DNA from: Inquilinus sp039594555
GTDB taxonomy: Bacteria > Pseudomonadota > Alphaproteobacteria > DSM-16000 > Inquilinaceae
Assembly: GCF_039594555.1 (NCBI RefSeq)
Contig: NZ_JBCNNF010000033.1
Coordinates: 1-28,996 of the forward strand
Direction of reading: 5' to 3'
DNA length: 28,996 nt
Shown here: positions 7,921 through 14,855 of the stretch, in pieces
Layout: each line of letters starts with the position of its first letter
How positions within the stretch are numbered: position 1 is the first letter of the stretch
Program-made: the position numbers and the translations under genes
Notes under the pieces: model-generated
The model's database searches: none
Told to the model about the DNA's origin: nothing
The model's input: the letters and a program-made list of their open reading frames with translations, nothing else

Positions 7921-9368
7921 CGCCGGCCCGGACGCTGACCGTCCGGGCGACGGCCACCGAAGGGCCGTACCGCCCGGTCCCGGTCGAGGTCCCGCCCGGC
8001 ACCACCCGGATCGACGTCGCCATGGCCTATGCCAAGGCCGGCGACTGCATCATCGATCTCGGCCTGATGGATCCGCGCGCCACCGCCTTCCCCAGCCCGG
8101 ACGGCTTCCGGGGCTGGAGCGGAGGCGCCCGCGACAGCTTCTTCGTCGCCACCGACGATGCTACACCGGGCTATGTGCCGGGGCCGATGCCGTCGGGAAC
8201 CTGGATCGTCCTGCTCGGCCTGTACCGCGTGCCGCCGGGCGGCGCCGAGGTGGCGCTGACCGTCCGGCTCGACGACACGCTGCGCCCCGACTGGTCGCCC
8301 GAGCCGGCGGCCGAGGTACATCACCGGGCGCCCGGCTGGTATCGCGGCGACCTGCATTGCCACACCCATCACAGTGATGCCCGCGGCGGGCCGGAGTTGC
8401 TGCACGAGGCGGCGCGGCGGGCGGGCCTGCGTTTCCTGGCCGTCACCGACCACAACACCATCACCCAGCGCCGCTATTTCGCCCCGCGCAGCACGCCCGA
8501 CCTGCTTTTCATCCGCGGCGAGGAGATCACCACGGCCGAGGGCCACGCCAATGTCTTCGGCGCCGACAGCTGGATCGATTTCCGCATGACCGCGCCGGCC
8601 GACGCGCATCGGCTGGCAGAAGCGGTGCGCCGCGCCGGCGGTCTGCTGTCGATCAACCACGACAAGCCGCCGATCCCCTGGAGGCACGAGCTGCCGGAGG
8701 TGGACTGCATGGAGGTCTGGCAATCGCACTGGTTCGCCGGCAACTGGATCTCGCTGGTCCGCTACGACGACAGGCTGCGGCAAGGCCGCCGCATCGCGCT
8801 GGTCGGCGGCAGCGACTGGCACCAGCCCGCGGCGTTGGCGCCGCCCGGACCGCTCGGCCTCGGCCGGCCGACCACGGCGCTGTGGCTGCCGGAGCTGTCG
8901 GAGAGGGCGGTACTGCGCGCACTGCGCGCCGGCCGCGGCTATGTCACCGAGGGGCCGGACGGGCCGCATCTCGCCGTCACCACCGGCGGCGTGCCGATGG
9001 GCGGCACACGCCTCGGCGGCACCGTCTGGACCGTCGAGGTGGAGGTGCGCGGCGCCGCCGGCGACCGGCTGGTCTGGATCGATGCCGGCGGCACGGTCGC
9101 GGAGCAGGAGATCCCGGCGGAGGAGTGGATCGGCCGGCTGACCCTGCCCTCGCCCAACCGCTTCCTGCGCGCCGAGATCGTCGCCGTCGCCAGCCGGCCG
9201 CGGCTCGAGGCGGAGTTCCTGGAGGCGCTGGAAGGGCGCAGCCTGCCCGCTGGCGTGACCCGCCAGGATATCGCCGCCCAGCCGCTGCGGCGGGCGCTGA
9301 GCAACCCGGTCTATGTCGGCTCGCCGCCGGCTTCGTCGATGGCAGTAGCCAGCTCGCCCGAGGTGTAG
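7917..9368 (+). CDS. PHP-domain metallohydrolase, CehA/McbA type
   Basis: The protein is 483 residues, starting at a GTG that overlaps the ATPase stop by four bases with GGAGG just upstream; this is translational coupling. Residues 1-135 form an N-terminal beta-rich domain. The PHP metal-binding core follows: GDLHCHTHHSDA (H147, H149), VTDHNT (D178, H179), EEITTAEGH (E202/E203, H210), H248, and GGSDWH (D300, H302). All expected ligands are present, so an active phosphoesterase or other metal hydrolase is likely. There is no signal peptide, so it acts in the cytoplasm. Co-translation with the sugar importer suggests that it processes the imported compound, perhaps a phosphorylated glycoside (inference). 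The last 19 codons overlap the end of the convergent receiver gene. Confidence 0.88.
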   Translation: MTPARTLTVRATATEGPYRPVPVEVPPGTTRIDVAMAYAKAGDCIIDLGLMDPRATAFPSPDGFRGWSGGARDSFFVATDDATPGYVPGPMPSGTWIVLLGLYRVPPGGAEVALTVRLDDTLRPDWSPEPAAEVHHRAPGWYRGDLHCHTHHSDARGGPELLHEAARRAGLRFLAVTDHNTITQRRYFAPRSTPDLLFIRGEEITTAEGHANVFGADSWIDFRMTAPADAHRLAEAVRRAGGLLSINHDKPPIPWRHELPEVDCMEVWQSHWFAGNWISLVRYDDRLRQGRRIALVGGSDWHQPAALAPPGPLGLGRPTTALWLPELSERAVLRALRAGRGYVTEGPDGPHLAVTTGGVPMGGTRLGGTVWTVEVEVRGAAGDRLVWIDAGGTVAEQEIPAEEWIGRLTLPSPNRFLRAEIVAVASRPRLEAEFLEALEGRSLPAGVTRQDIAAQPLRRALSNPVYVGSPPASSMAVASSPEV

Positions 9369-9679
9369 GGCTTCGGCAGCAGCCGCGAATGCGGCACGCC
9401 CAGCCGGGCCCAATCCTCCGGTCCGACCTGCCCGCTGGTGTAGACAACCCGGATGCCGGGATGGATCTCCCGCACCGCCCGGGCGACGCTCCAGCCATCG
9501 GGGCCTGGCGGCATATGGATGTCGGTGAACAGGATGGCCAGCGTCTCGGTGGCCCTGGCCAGGGCGATCGCCGCCTCGCCATCGGCCGCGGACAGCGGCG
9601 CCAGCCCGAGCGACTGGGCCGCATCCTCCGCCATCATCCGCACGAAGGGTTCATCCTCAACAATCAGGATCGCGGCCAT
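9311..9679 (-). CDS. Receiver-only response regulator
   Basis: The protein has 122 residues counted from the ATG at 9679; a GTG at 9697 would add six. It is a single receiver domain: acidic cluster EDE after ILIV, phospho-acceptor D53 in LFTDIHMPP, T81 in VVYTSG, and K103 in LLPKPY. With no output domain it probably acts in a phosphorelay, taking phosphate from an HWE kinase. The gene lies 3-prime of the HWE kinase gene in the same direction, but it has its own EcfG-type promoter at 9730-9755. Its 3-prime end overlaps the PHP gene by 58 bases, so converging transcription could interfere. Confidence 0.88.
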   Translation of the reverse strand: MAAILIVEDEPFVRMMAEDAAQSLGLAPLSAADGEAAIALARATETLAILFTDIHMPPGPDGWSVARAVREIHPGIRVVYTSGQVGPEDWARLGVPHSRLLPKPYTSGELATAIDEAGGEPT

Positions 9680-9729
9680 GCCGTGCTTCTCGGTCACCTT
9701 TGGCCAGCGCAGCTGCGGCCGGAGATTGG

Positions 9730-9755
9730 AACGTGCCGCGCGGCTGTGAGGTTCC
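9730..9755 (-). promoter_or_regulatory. EcfG-type stress promoter of the receiver gene
   Basis: On the minus strand GGAAC (9755-9751), 17 bases, then CGTT (9733-9730). This matches the alphaproteobacterial EcfG consensus GGAAC-N16/17-CGTT. The expected transcript start near 9723 is about 26-44 bases before the receiver start codon. Confidence 0.7.
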
Positions 9756-9785
9756 GATGATCCGATAAAAGTCCCGGCGTCCTCG

Positions 9786-10883
9786 TCAGCCGACCAGTCG
9801 CTCCAGCGGCATGGACATCAGGATGGTCAGGCGATTGCCGTCCCATCGACGCGTGATCTGGCCCTGCAGCTGGCCCTGCACGGTGCCGTCGATCAGCCAG
9901 GTGCCGAAGCCGTCGCCGGCAGAGGCCTGCGCCGGCGTGCTTCCCTCCTCCAGCCAGCTCAGGGACAGGGTTGCGTCCTGAACCGTCCAACTGATGGCCA
10001 ACCTGCCCGCAGCCGCGGACAGGGCGCCATATTTGGCCGCGTTGGTCGCCAGCTCGTGCAGCAGCAGCGCCAGGCTGGTCACGGCATGGCCGCCGACCGT
10101 CACCTCCGGCCCGGCGATGGTGATGCGCCCGGCATCCTGGTCCTCGAAGGGCGAGACGATGGTGCGCAGCAGGGCCTCGAGCGTGGTCGGCGTCGCCACC
10201 TGCTCGCGCTTCAGGTCTGGCAAGGTCAGCTCATGCGCGCGCGCCAGGGTGGAGAGCCGCTTCCGCACCTGCTCCGCCAACTCCTCCGGCGACCGTGCGG
10301 TCCGGGTGCTCAGGGTGATGACGGCGCCGGCCAGAGCGAACAGGTTCTTGACCCGGTGGCTCATCTCCCGCAGCAGCAGCGTCTGGCGCTCCCGCGCCCG
10401 CTTCAGCTCGGTAATGTCGCGCGCGATCTTCGAGGCGCCGACGATCTCGCCCTGCCGGTTCCGGATCGGCGAGATCATCAGCGAGATCTCCACCAGGGTG
10501 CCATCCTTGCGGCGGCGGATGGTCTCGAAATGTTCGACCCGCTCGCCCTGGCGGATGCGTGCCAGGATCTGCGGTTCCTCGTCCAGCCGGTCCTCCGGGA
10601 TCACGATCGTGATCGGCTGGCCGACCGCCTCATCGGCGGTATAGCCGAACAGGCGCTCGGCCCCCTGATTCCAGTTGGTGATGACGCCATTGAGATCCTT
10701 GGCCACGATCGCATCCTGGGAGGATTCCACGATCGCGGCCAGCCGCTGCGCCGCCTGCTCGCTGCGGGCACGCTCCTCGGCCTCGGACAACGCGTGCGAG
10801 CGCTCCCGTGCCGCGTGCTCCACATGGGGCGACGATGCCTGCTTCGAGCTTGCAGGCAATGGTCCCTTGACGCTGTCGTTCAT
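9786..10883 (-). CDS. PAS-HWE sensor histidine kinase
   Basis: The protein is 365 residues with no transmembrane segment, so a soluble sensor. Residues 1-45 are a charged, probably helical lead. A PAS domain follows at about 46-160 (IVESSQDAIVAKDLNGVITNWN; GYTADEAVGQP; PAC end ARDITELKRA). The HWE kinase core follows: phospho-histidine H176 in REMSHRVKN, N-box HELATNAAKYGALS (276-289), the W-x-E signature (W310, E312), and G-box GDGFGTWLI. HWE kinases commonly feed general-stress or light-response relays in Alphaproteobacteria. The PAS ligand is not evident. GAGAG a few bases before the ATG supports the start. It is divergent from the Crp-receiver gene and upstream of the lone receiver. No EcfG-type promoter precedes it. 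Confidence 0.92.
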   Translation of the reverse strand: MNDSVKGPLPASSKQASSPHVEHAARERSHALSEAEERARSEQAAQRLAAIVESSQDAIVAKDLNGVITNWNQGAERLFGYTADEAVGQPITIVIPEDRLDEEPQILARIRQGERVEHFETIRRRKDGTLVEISLMISPIRNRQGEIVGASKIARDITELKRARERQTLLLREMSHRVKNLFALAGAVITLSTRTARSPEELAEQVRKRLSTLARAHELTLPDLKREQVATPTTLEALLRTIVSPFEDQDAGRITIAGPEVTVGGHAVTSLALLLHELATNAAKYGALSAAAGRLAISWTVQDATLSLSWLEEGSTPAQASAGDGFGTWLIDGTVQGQLQGQITRRWDGNRLTILMSMPLERLVG

Positions 10884-11117
10884 CCGACGCTCTCTGAAAC
10901 GGTCCGCCCCACGCCGAAGCCGATGGAGATGAGGGGCCGCTACAGTCAGCCGGCCATCTCTGGATCGTAGCCCAGCGGACCGCAGGCCTCAATACAGTCA
11001 TGATGTCTCACGCACGGAGAACTGGCCACCTCCTCATCTCGGAATTATCATTTGATATTTTAGGCGTCGAGCCATCGAATGCGGTTGTTCGACAGCAGTG
11101 TTGAATTCGTGGGATCT

Positions 11118-11142
11118 GGAACCTATCGAGCACCCAGACGTT
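11118..11142 (+). promoter_or_regulatory. EcfG-type stress promoter of the Crp-receiver gene
   Basis: GGAAC at 11118-11122, 16 bases, then CGTT at 11139-11142: an exact match to the EcfG consensus. The expected transcript start is about 30 bases before the ATG at 11182. This argues against the longer reading frame that begins at a GTG at 11098, inside the promoter. Confidence 0.75.
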
Positions 11143-11181
11143 GAGAACCTGTCGACAAAGAAAGCTCAGAGGGTCGGATTC

Positions 11182-12351
11182 ATGCCATTCCGGATGGCCT
11201 CTCCCCCTGCATCCTCCGGAACACTTCCGCCGGCGGAGATGATCCGGCATGGCCGGCGCGATGAGCGGGCGGTGGCGCGCCCGCAGCTAGAACTCCTGTC
11301 CCCCGCGATCAGGGCCCGCCTCGCCGCCACGGACCAGATGCATCTGAGCAAGGGCGAGCGGACCGATTGGACCGGACGCGACCGTCTGCATCTCGTCCGG
11401 TCCGGCTGGCTGGCACAGTTCCGCACCCTGGCGGACGGCCGCCGCCATATTCTCCGTTTCCTCATGCCCGGTGATCTGGTCGGCCTGACCGCGCAATTCT
11501 CCGGGACCGAGCCCACGCCCGCCGTCGCCCTGACGGAGGCGCGTGTGGCCGCCGCGCCGGTTGCCGATCTGATCGATCCCAGCTCGGCCGCCGCCTTGCA
11601 GCAGGCCTGCGTCATGTTGGCGCTGGAGAATGTGCGGGAGCATGAAGCCCTGCTGTCCCTGGGTGGCCTGGGCGCCGATGAACGACTGGCCGCCTTGTTC
11701 CTCACCCTCTTCGAACGGGCCGAAGCCCGGGATCTCGTCAGCGATCGCGGGCTGCGGCTGCCGCTAACCCAGCAGGACATTGCCGACGCCCTGGGCCTCT
11801 CGCCGGTCCACACCAATCGGATGGTGATGAAACTGCAGCGCGCAGGGCTGGTCCGGCTCAAGAGCGAATGGCTGCAGATCCTTGATGGCCCGGGACTGCA
11901 GGCGCTCGCGCAATGGCCGCGGCCGATGGCGTGGACCCGGCGGTCCGACCAGGGCTCGGCGCGGCTCGCCGACATCCGGCAGGCCCCGCCGCAGCCGGAA
12001 CGCAAGGTCAAGCGCATCCTGGTGGTCGAGGACGACCAACTCCTCGCCCTGCACATGCAGGCGATCCTCCGCTCGCTGGGCTTCGCGGTGGTGGGGCCGG
12101 CGCCGTCGCTCAAGACCGGCCTGCGCCTGGCGGAGGAGAGCGACGAGATCGACGCCGCGATCCTCGACGTCCGGCTCGACCAGGATCAACGCGTGTTCCC
12201 GGTGGCCCAGACGCTGCAACGGCGCAGCATCCCCTTCTCGTTCATGACCGGCTACAGCGATCCCGATCTCGCTGGCTTCGAAGCGCCAGTGATCAAGAAG
12301 CCGCTCGATGACGGCAGCGTCGCAGCCATCCTGAAGCGGCTGATTCACTAG
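11182..12351 (+). CDS. Crp/Fnr-family regulator fused to a C-terminal receiver domain
   Basis: The protein is 389 residues from the ATG at 11182, which has GAGGG at 11169-11173, 8 bases upstream. Residues ~45-145 form a Crp/Fnr cyclic-nucleotide-like sensor barrel (HLVRSGWLAQFRTLADGRRHI; RFLMPGDLVGL). Residues ~190-235 form the Crp winged helix (LTQQDIADALGLSPVHTNRMV). A linker of ~40 residues rich in R, P and Q follows. Residues 275-389 form a receiver: acidic cluster EDD (283-285), phospho-acceptor D329 in AAILDVRLD, T356, and K373 in VIKKP. Crp/Fnr proteins normally end after the winged helix, so this is an unusual domain order. It is likely a DNA-binding regulator gated by phosphorylation, with the divergent HWE kinase as a candidate partner (inference). 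It is transcribed from an EcfG-type promoter. Confidence 0.88.
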   Translation: MPFRMASPPASSGTLPPAEMIRHGRRDERAVARPQLELLSPAIRARLAATDQMHLSKGERTDWTGRDRLHLVRSGWLAQFRTLADGRRHILRFLMPGDLVGLTAQFSGTEPTPAVALTEARVAAAPVADLIDPSSAAALQQACVMLALENVREHEALLSLGGLGADERLAALFLTLFERAEARDLVSDRGLRLPLTQQDIADALGLSPVHTNRMVMKLQRAGLVRLKSEWLQILDGPGLQALAQWPRPMAWTRRSDQGSARLADIRQAPPQPERKVKRILVVEDDQLLALHMQAILRSLGFAVVGPAPSLKTGLRLAEESDEIDAAILDVRLDQDQRVFPVAQTLQRRSIPFSFMTGYSDPDLAGFEAPVIKKPLDDGSVAAILKRLIH

Positions 12352-12383
12352 GAACGGTCCGCAGTTCCGCGGCCTCGCCGGAT

Positions 12384-12414
12384 GGGCAGGGGAGGATGCC
12401 GATCTCCCCTGCCC
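12384..12414. terminator. Bidirectional terminator hairpin
   Basis: GGGCAGGGGAG (12384-12394) pairs perfectly with CTCCCCTGCCC (12404-12414) around a 9-base loop. It lies between the convergent ends of the Crp-receiver and DUF4142 genes. The flanks are C/T-rich rather than a pure T run. Confidence 0.6.
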
Positions 12415-12422
12415 TCCCTCTG

Positions 12423-12974
12423 TCACTGCAGGCCGGACAGGATGGTCTGGGCCTCATCGAGATGGTGCTGGACGATCGGCGCCAGCTGCGACGCAACCGC
12501 CTTCAGATTGGGATCGCCGCCGGATTCACCATAGCTCTGCTGCAGCTTCAGCGCCTCCTGGTGGCCCTCGACCTGGCCCTCCATATAGAGGCGGTCGAAC
12601 TCGGCGCGCGGTGCGGAGCGCAGCTCCGCCAGCTTTTCCTGGTGCTGCGGGTCGAGCGCCGTCGGCGGCCGGATGCCCAGATTCGAAGCGGCGACCGCAT
12701 CACGGATCTTCCGGGTCGAAGCGGTATGGTCCTTCACCATCATGCGGGCGAAGCTGCGGACTTCGCCGCTGCGGGCCCGTCGCCCTGCGACCTTGCCGGC
12801 CTCGACCTCGAACAGGTCGCTCATCCCGGCGGTCTGGACATAGTTGGCCGGGTCGATCTGCGGTGTCGGCGCCAAGGACGCCAGCATCTGCTCCGGCTCG
12901 CTTCCGCGGCTGCATGCGCCGAGAAGTAGCGCGCCCGCGATCGCTGCTGTGGACAGCACATGGACGGCCCTCAT
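12423..12974 (-). CDS. DUF4142 lipoprotein
   Basis: The protein is 183 residues. It has a lipoprotein signal (MRAVHVLSTAAIAGALLLGAC) with the lipidated cysteine at the LGAC box, so it is anchored to a membrane from the periplasmic side. The mature part has the DUF4142 ferritin-like four-helix pattern: a helix with GMSDLFEVEAGKVA, then VRSFARMMVKDHT, LAELRSAPRAEFDRLYMEGQVEGHQEAL, and a final HHLDEAQTIL. The function of the family is not firmly known; members are often stress-induced. The start is fixed by AGGAG 6 bases upstream of the ATG at 12974. An EcfG-type promoter at 13010-13035 predicts a leader of about 30 bases. It is divergent from the DUF3008 gene. Confidence 0.9.
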   Translation of the reverse strand: MRAVHVLSTAAIAGALLLGACSRGSEPEQMLASLAPTPQIDPANYVQTAGMSDLFEVEAGKVAGRRARSGEVRSFARMMVKDHTASTRKIRDAVAASNLGIRPPTALDPQHQEKLAELRSAPRAEFDRLYMEGQVEGHQEALKLQQSYGESGGDPNLKAVASQLAPIVQHHLDEAQTILSGLQ

Positions 12975-13009
12975 CACGCTCTCCTGTCTGGGGCGGATCG
13001 TATGCTGGC

Positions 13010-13035
13010 AACGGGGGTAGCCGCCCGGGCGTTCC
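13010..13035 (-). promoter_or_regulatory. EcfG-type stress promoter of the DUF4142 gene
   Basis: On the minus strand GGAAC (13035-13031), 17 bases, then CGTT (13013-13010). The predicted start near 13003 gives a leader of about 30 bases to the ATG at 12974. It stands back to back with the promoter at 13063-13088. Confidence 0.75.
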
Positions 13036-13062
13036 GAATCCGCTTCACTGCGGGGCGTCATC

Positions 13063-13088
13063 GGAACCGGCCGAGGCGGGGCGCTGTT
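13063..13088 (+). promoter_or_regulatory. EcfG-type stress promoter of the DUF3008 gene
   Basis: GGAAC at 13063-13067, 17 bases, then TGTT at 13085-13088; one base (T for C) departs from the CGTT consensus. The predicted start is about 30 bases before the ATG at 13124. Confidence 0.6.
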
Positions 13089-13123
13089 CCCGATTCCGAC
13101 GTCCATTCTCGCGGAGGCATGCC

Positions 13124-13312
13124 ATGCCGGCGAAGTCGAAGGCGCAGCAGAAGGCCGCAGGCGCGGCCCTGGCCGCCAAGCGCGGCGAGCAGAAGGTCGG
13201 CGAGCTGAAGGGCGCGTCGAAGTCGATGTACAAGTCGATGAGCGAGAGCCAGCTCGACGAGCTGGCCTCGACCAAGCGCAAAGGCAAGCCTGAGCACGCG
13301 TCGAAGAAATAG
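13124..13312 (+). CDS. DUF3008 family small basic protein
   Basis: The protein is 62 residues and rich in lysine and alanine. It starts MPAKSKAQQKAAGAALAAKR, the recognisable DUF3008 N-terminus, and has a second conserved part SMSESQLDELASTKRKGKP. GGAGG at 13113-13117 lies 6 bases before the ATG. The function is unknown; the size and charge are compatible with nucleic-acid binding (inference). An EcfG-type promoter precedes it. The ABC transmembrane gene follows 15 bases later, so both are likely co-transcribed under stress. Confidence 0.85.
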   Translation: MPAKSKAQQKAAGAALAAKRGEQKVGELKGASKSMYKSMSESQLDELASTKRKGKPEHASKK

Positions 13313-13327
13313 CCCTCGCAGCTCTCC

Positions 13328-14275
13328 ATGCCGCGCGGGCTTTATCGGTACATCTGGCGGGTCAGCGGGCGGGACCAGATCTTCCTGTCGATCCTGGCCG
13401 TGGCGGTGTTCCTGCTCGACCTGGTGCCGCTGGAGCTGCAGCGGCGCATCGTCAATGGCGCCCTGGCGAAGCACGCCCTCAACCAACTCGTCCTGCTGGC
13501 CCTTGGCTATGTCGCGACGGTGGTGGCGCAGGGCGGGCTCAAATTCCTCCTCAACATCTATCGCGGCTCGGTCAGCGAGGCCGCCAACCGGCGGCTGCGG
13601 CTGCAGCTCAGCCCGGCATCGAATGGCGAGGCGGCGCAGCCGGCACCGCGCCGCGAGGGCGTCGATATCGCCATCATCGTGTCCGAGGTCGAGGCCGTAG
13701 GCGGCTTCATCGGTGCCAGCGTCTCCGACGCGGTGCTGAATGGCGGGCTGCTGATCGCGGTTTTCGGCTACATGCTGGTGCTGCAGCCCTGGATGGCGTG
13801 CGCCGCCGTCCTGCTGTTCTTCCCGCAGTTCCTGTTCATCCCGTTCCTGCAGAAGGCGATCAACCGGCGCACCGAACGGCGGATCCAGGTGCTTCGCCGG
13901 CTCAGCGTCGAGATCGTCGACGAGGCCGCGGACCGCCGGGGGCCGCGGGAGGACGAGCCCTATCGCCGTCAAGTCGACACGATCTACAGCCTCAACATGC
14001 AGATCTTCCGCCGCAAGTTCGGCATGAACTTCCTGATGAACCTGCTGCACCAGCTCGGGGTAATCGGCATCCTGTTCGTCGGCGGCTGGTTCGTGATCCA
14101 GGGCCGGACCGAAGTCGGCACGGTCGTCGCCTTCATCTCGGGGCTGAACCGCGTCAACGATCCCTGGGGCGATCTGGTCAACTATTTCCGCGACATGACC
14201 AATGCCCGGGTGAAATACAGGCTGATCGCCGCCACGCTGGACCAGCGGCCGGCCGAGGCGCAGGCGGCGTCCTAG
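13328..14275 (+). CDS. ABC exporter transmembrane domain without an ATPase domain
   Basis: The protein is 315 residues. It starts YRYIWRVSGRDQIFLSILAVAVFLLD...LELQRRIVNGAL, the opening of a type-1 ABC exporter membrane domain. Hydrophobic helices lie near 18-38, 50-68, 130-150, 155-178 and 240-265, and a coupling-helix region (LVNYFRDMTNARVKYRLI) comes near 280. The protein stops about where an exporter's nucleotide-binding domain would begin, and no ATPase is encoded nearby. It may be a partner of an ATPase encoded elsewhere, or a membrane protein that no longer transports. It starts 15 bases after the DUF3008 stop, so it probably shares the EcfG-type promoter. The start codon has no strong ribosome site, which fits coupling. 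Confidence 0.72.
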   Translation: MPRGLYRYIWRVSGRDQIFLSILAVAVFLLDLVPLELQRRIVNGALAKHALNQLVLLALGYVATVVAQGGLKFLLNIYRGSVSEAANRRLRLQLSPASNGEAAQPAPRREGVDIAIIVSEVEAVGGFIGASVSDAVLNGGLLIAVFGYMLVLQPWMACAAVLLFFPQFLFIPFLQKAINRRTERRIQVLRRLSVEIVDEAADRRGPREDEPYRRQVDTIYSLNMQIFRRKFGMNFLMNLLHQLGVIGILFVGGWFVIQGRTEVGTVVAFISGLNRVNDPWGDLVNYFRDMTNARVKYRLIAATLDQRPAEAQAAS

Positions 14276-14301
14276 CCGCCTCGGCCGGGCCACGGCCTGC
14301 G

Positions 14302-14598
14302 TCAGACCAGCCGGCCGATCGCGTCCGCCTGCTCGGAATTGTCCAGAACCTCCATCAGTTCCGCCGGCGAGAGGTCCAGGCCCTCTTCGTCCAGCAGGGC
14401 GATTGCCAGGGTGCAGATCATGGCGCTCTTCTCATTGTCGGACAGCGGCTCATGCTTGTGCAGCATCAGCTGCCGCAGCCAGATCGCGAACTCGATCGGC
14501 GTCATCCGCCCGTCGCGCACCTGGTTGAGCAGCGTCAGCGTCAGATGGGCAGCGCTTTCGAACTCCAGCACCGCGAATCGATCGGTCGGGGGTTTCAT
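14302..14598 (-). CDS. Small acidic protein of unknown function
   Basis: The protein is 98 residues and I do not recognise a family. It is acidic and predicted helical, with no signal peptide or membrane segment. Notable stretches are TLLNQVRDGRMTPIEFAIWLRQLM and a C-terminal half with LSDNEKSAMICTLAIALLDEEGLDLSPAELMEVLDN. The reading frame has codon use like its neighbours and no better overlapping frame exists. It converges on the ABC membrane gene with a gap of 26 bases. No EcfG-type promoter or strong ribosome site was seen upstream, so the start at 14598 is provisional. Confidence 0.55.
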   Translation of the reverse strand: MKPPTDRFAVLEFESAAHLTLTLLNQVRDGRMTPIEFAIWLRQLMLHKHEPLSDNEKSAMICTLAIALLDEEGLDLSPAELMEVLDNSEQADAIGRLV

Positions 14599-14742
14599 GC
14601 CGGCAGCATCGCGTCGTTGACGGCCATTCCTTGCGTTTCCGATGGAGAAGGCAACGGGCTGAGACTATCCCGATCAACCGTCGATGACCATACGCGATCG
14701 AATGAAGCTCCTGTGCCTGGCGCCGCAAGCTGATATCGCTCA

Positions 14743-14757
14743 AATTCGCAGCGAATT
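14743..14757. repeat. Short inverted repeat in the gap before the small unknown gene
   Basis: AATTCGC, one base (A), GCGAATT. It sits in the 257-base region between the MFS_3-type gene end and the small unknown gene, which otherwise shows no convincing gene. It could be an operator; function unassigned. Confidence 0.25.
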
Positions 14758-14855
14758 CTGCTGCTATCCATCCAGCCCGAAGCTCAATACGGGACGAGGC
14801 GAGGCCGATATTGGGCGCATCAAGGGGAAGCTGCTGATGGAGCGGGCAAGGTCCG

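Noticed and set aside
12351..12368. GGAAC-N8-GTTCC inverted repeat after the Crp-receiver stop, as another EcfG promoter
   Set aside because: Neither GGAAC has a CGTT at 16-17 bases in its direction, and no gene starts downstream. It is probably part of the terminator region.
13058..14293. Long minus-strand open frame across the ABC membrane gene
   Set aside because: The plus strand encodes a convincing membrane domain and a DUF3008 protein. The minus reading is a low-complexity antisense shadow.
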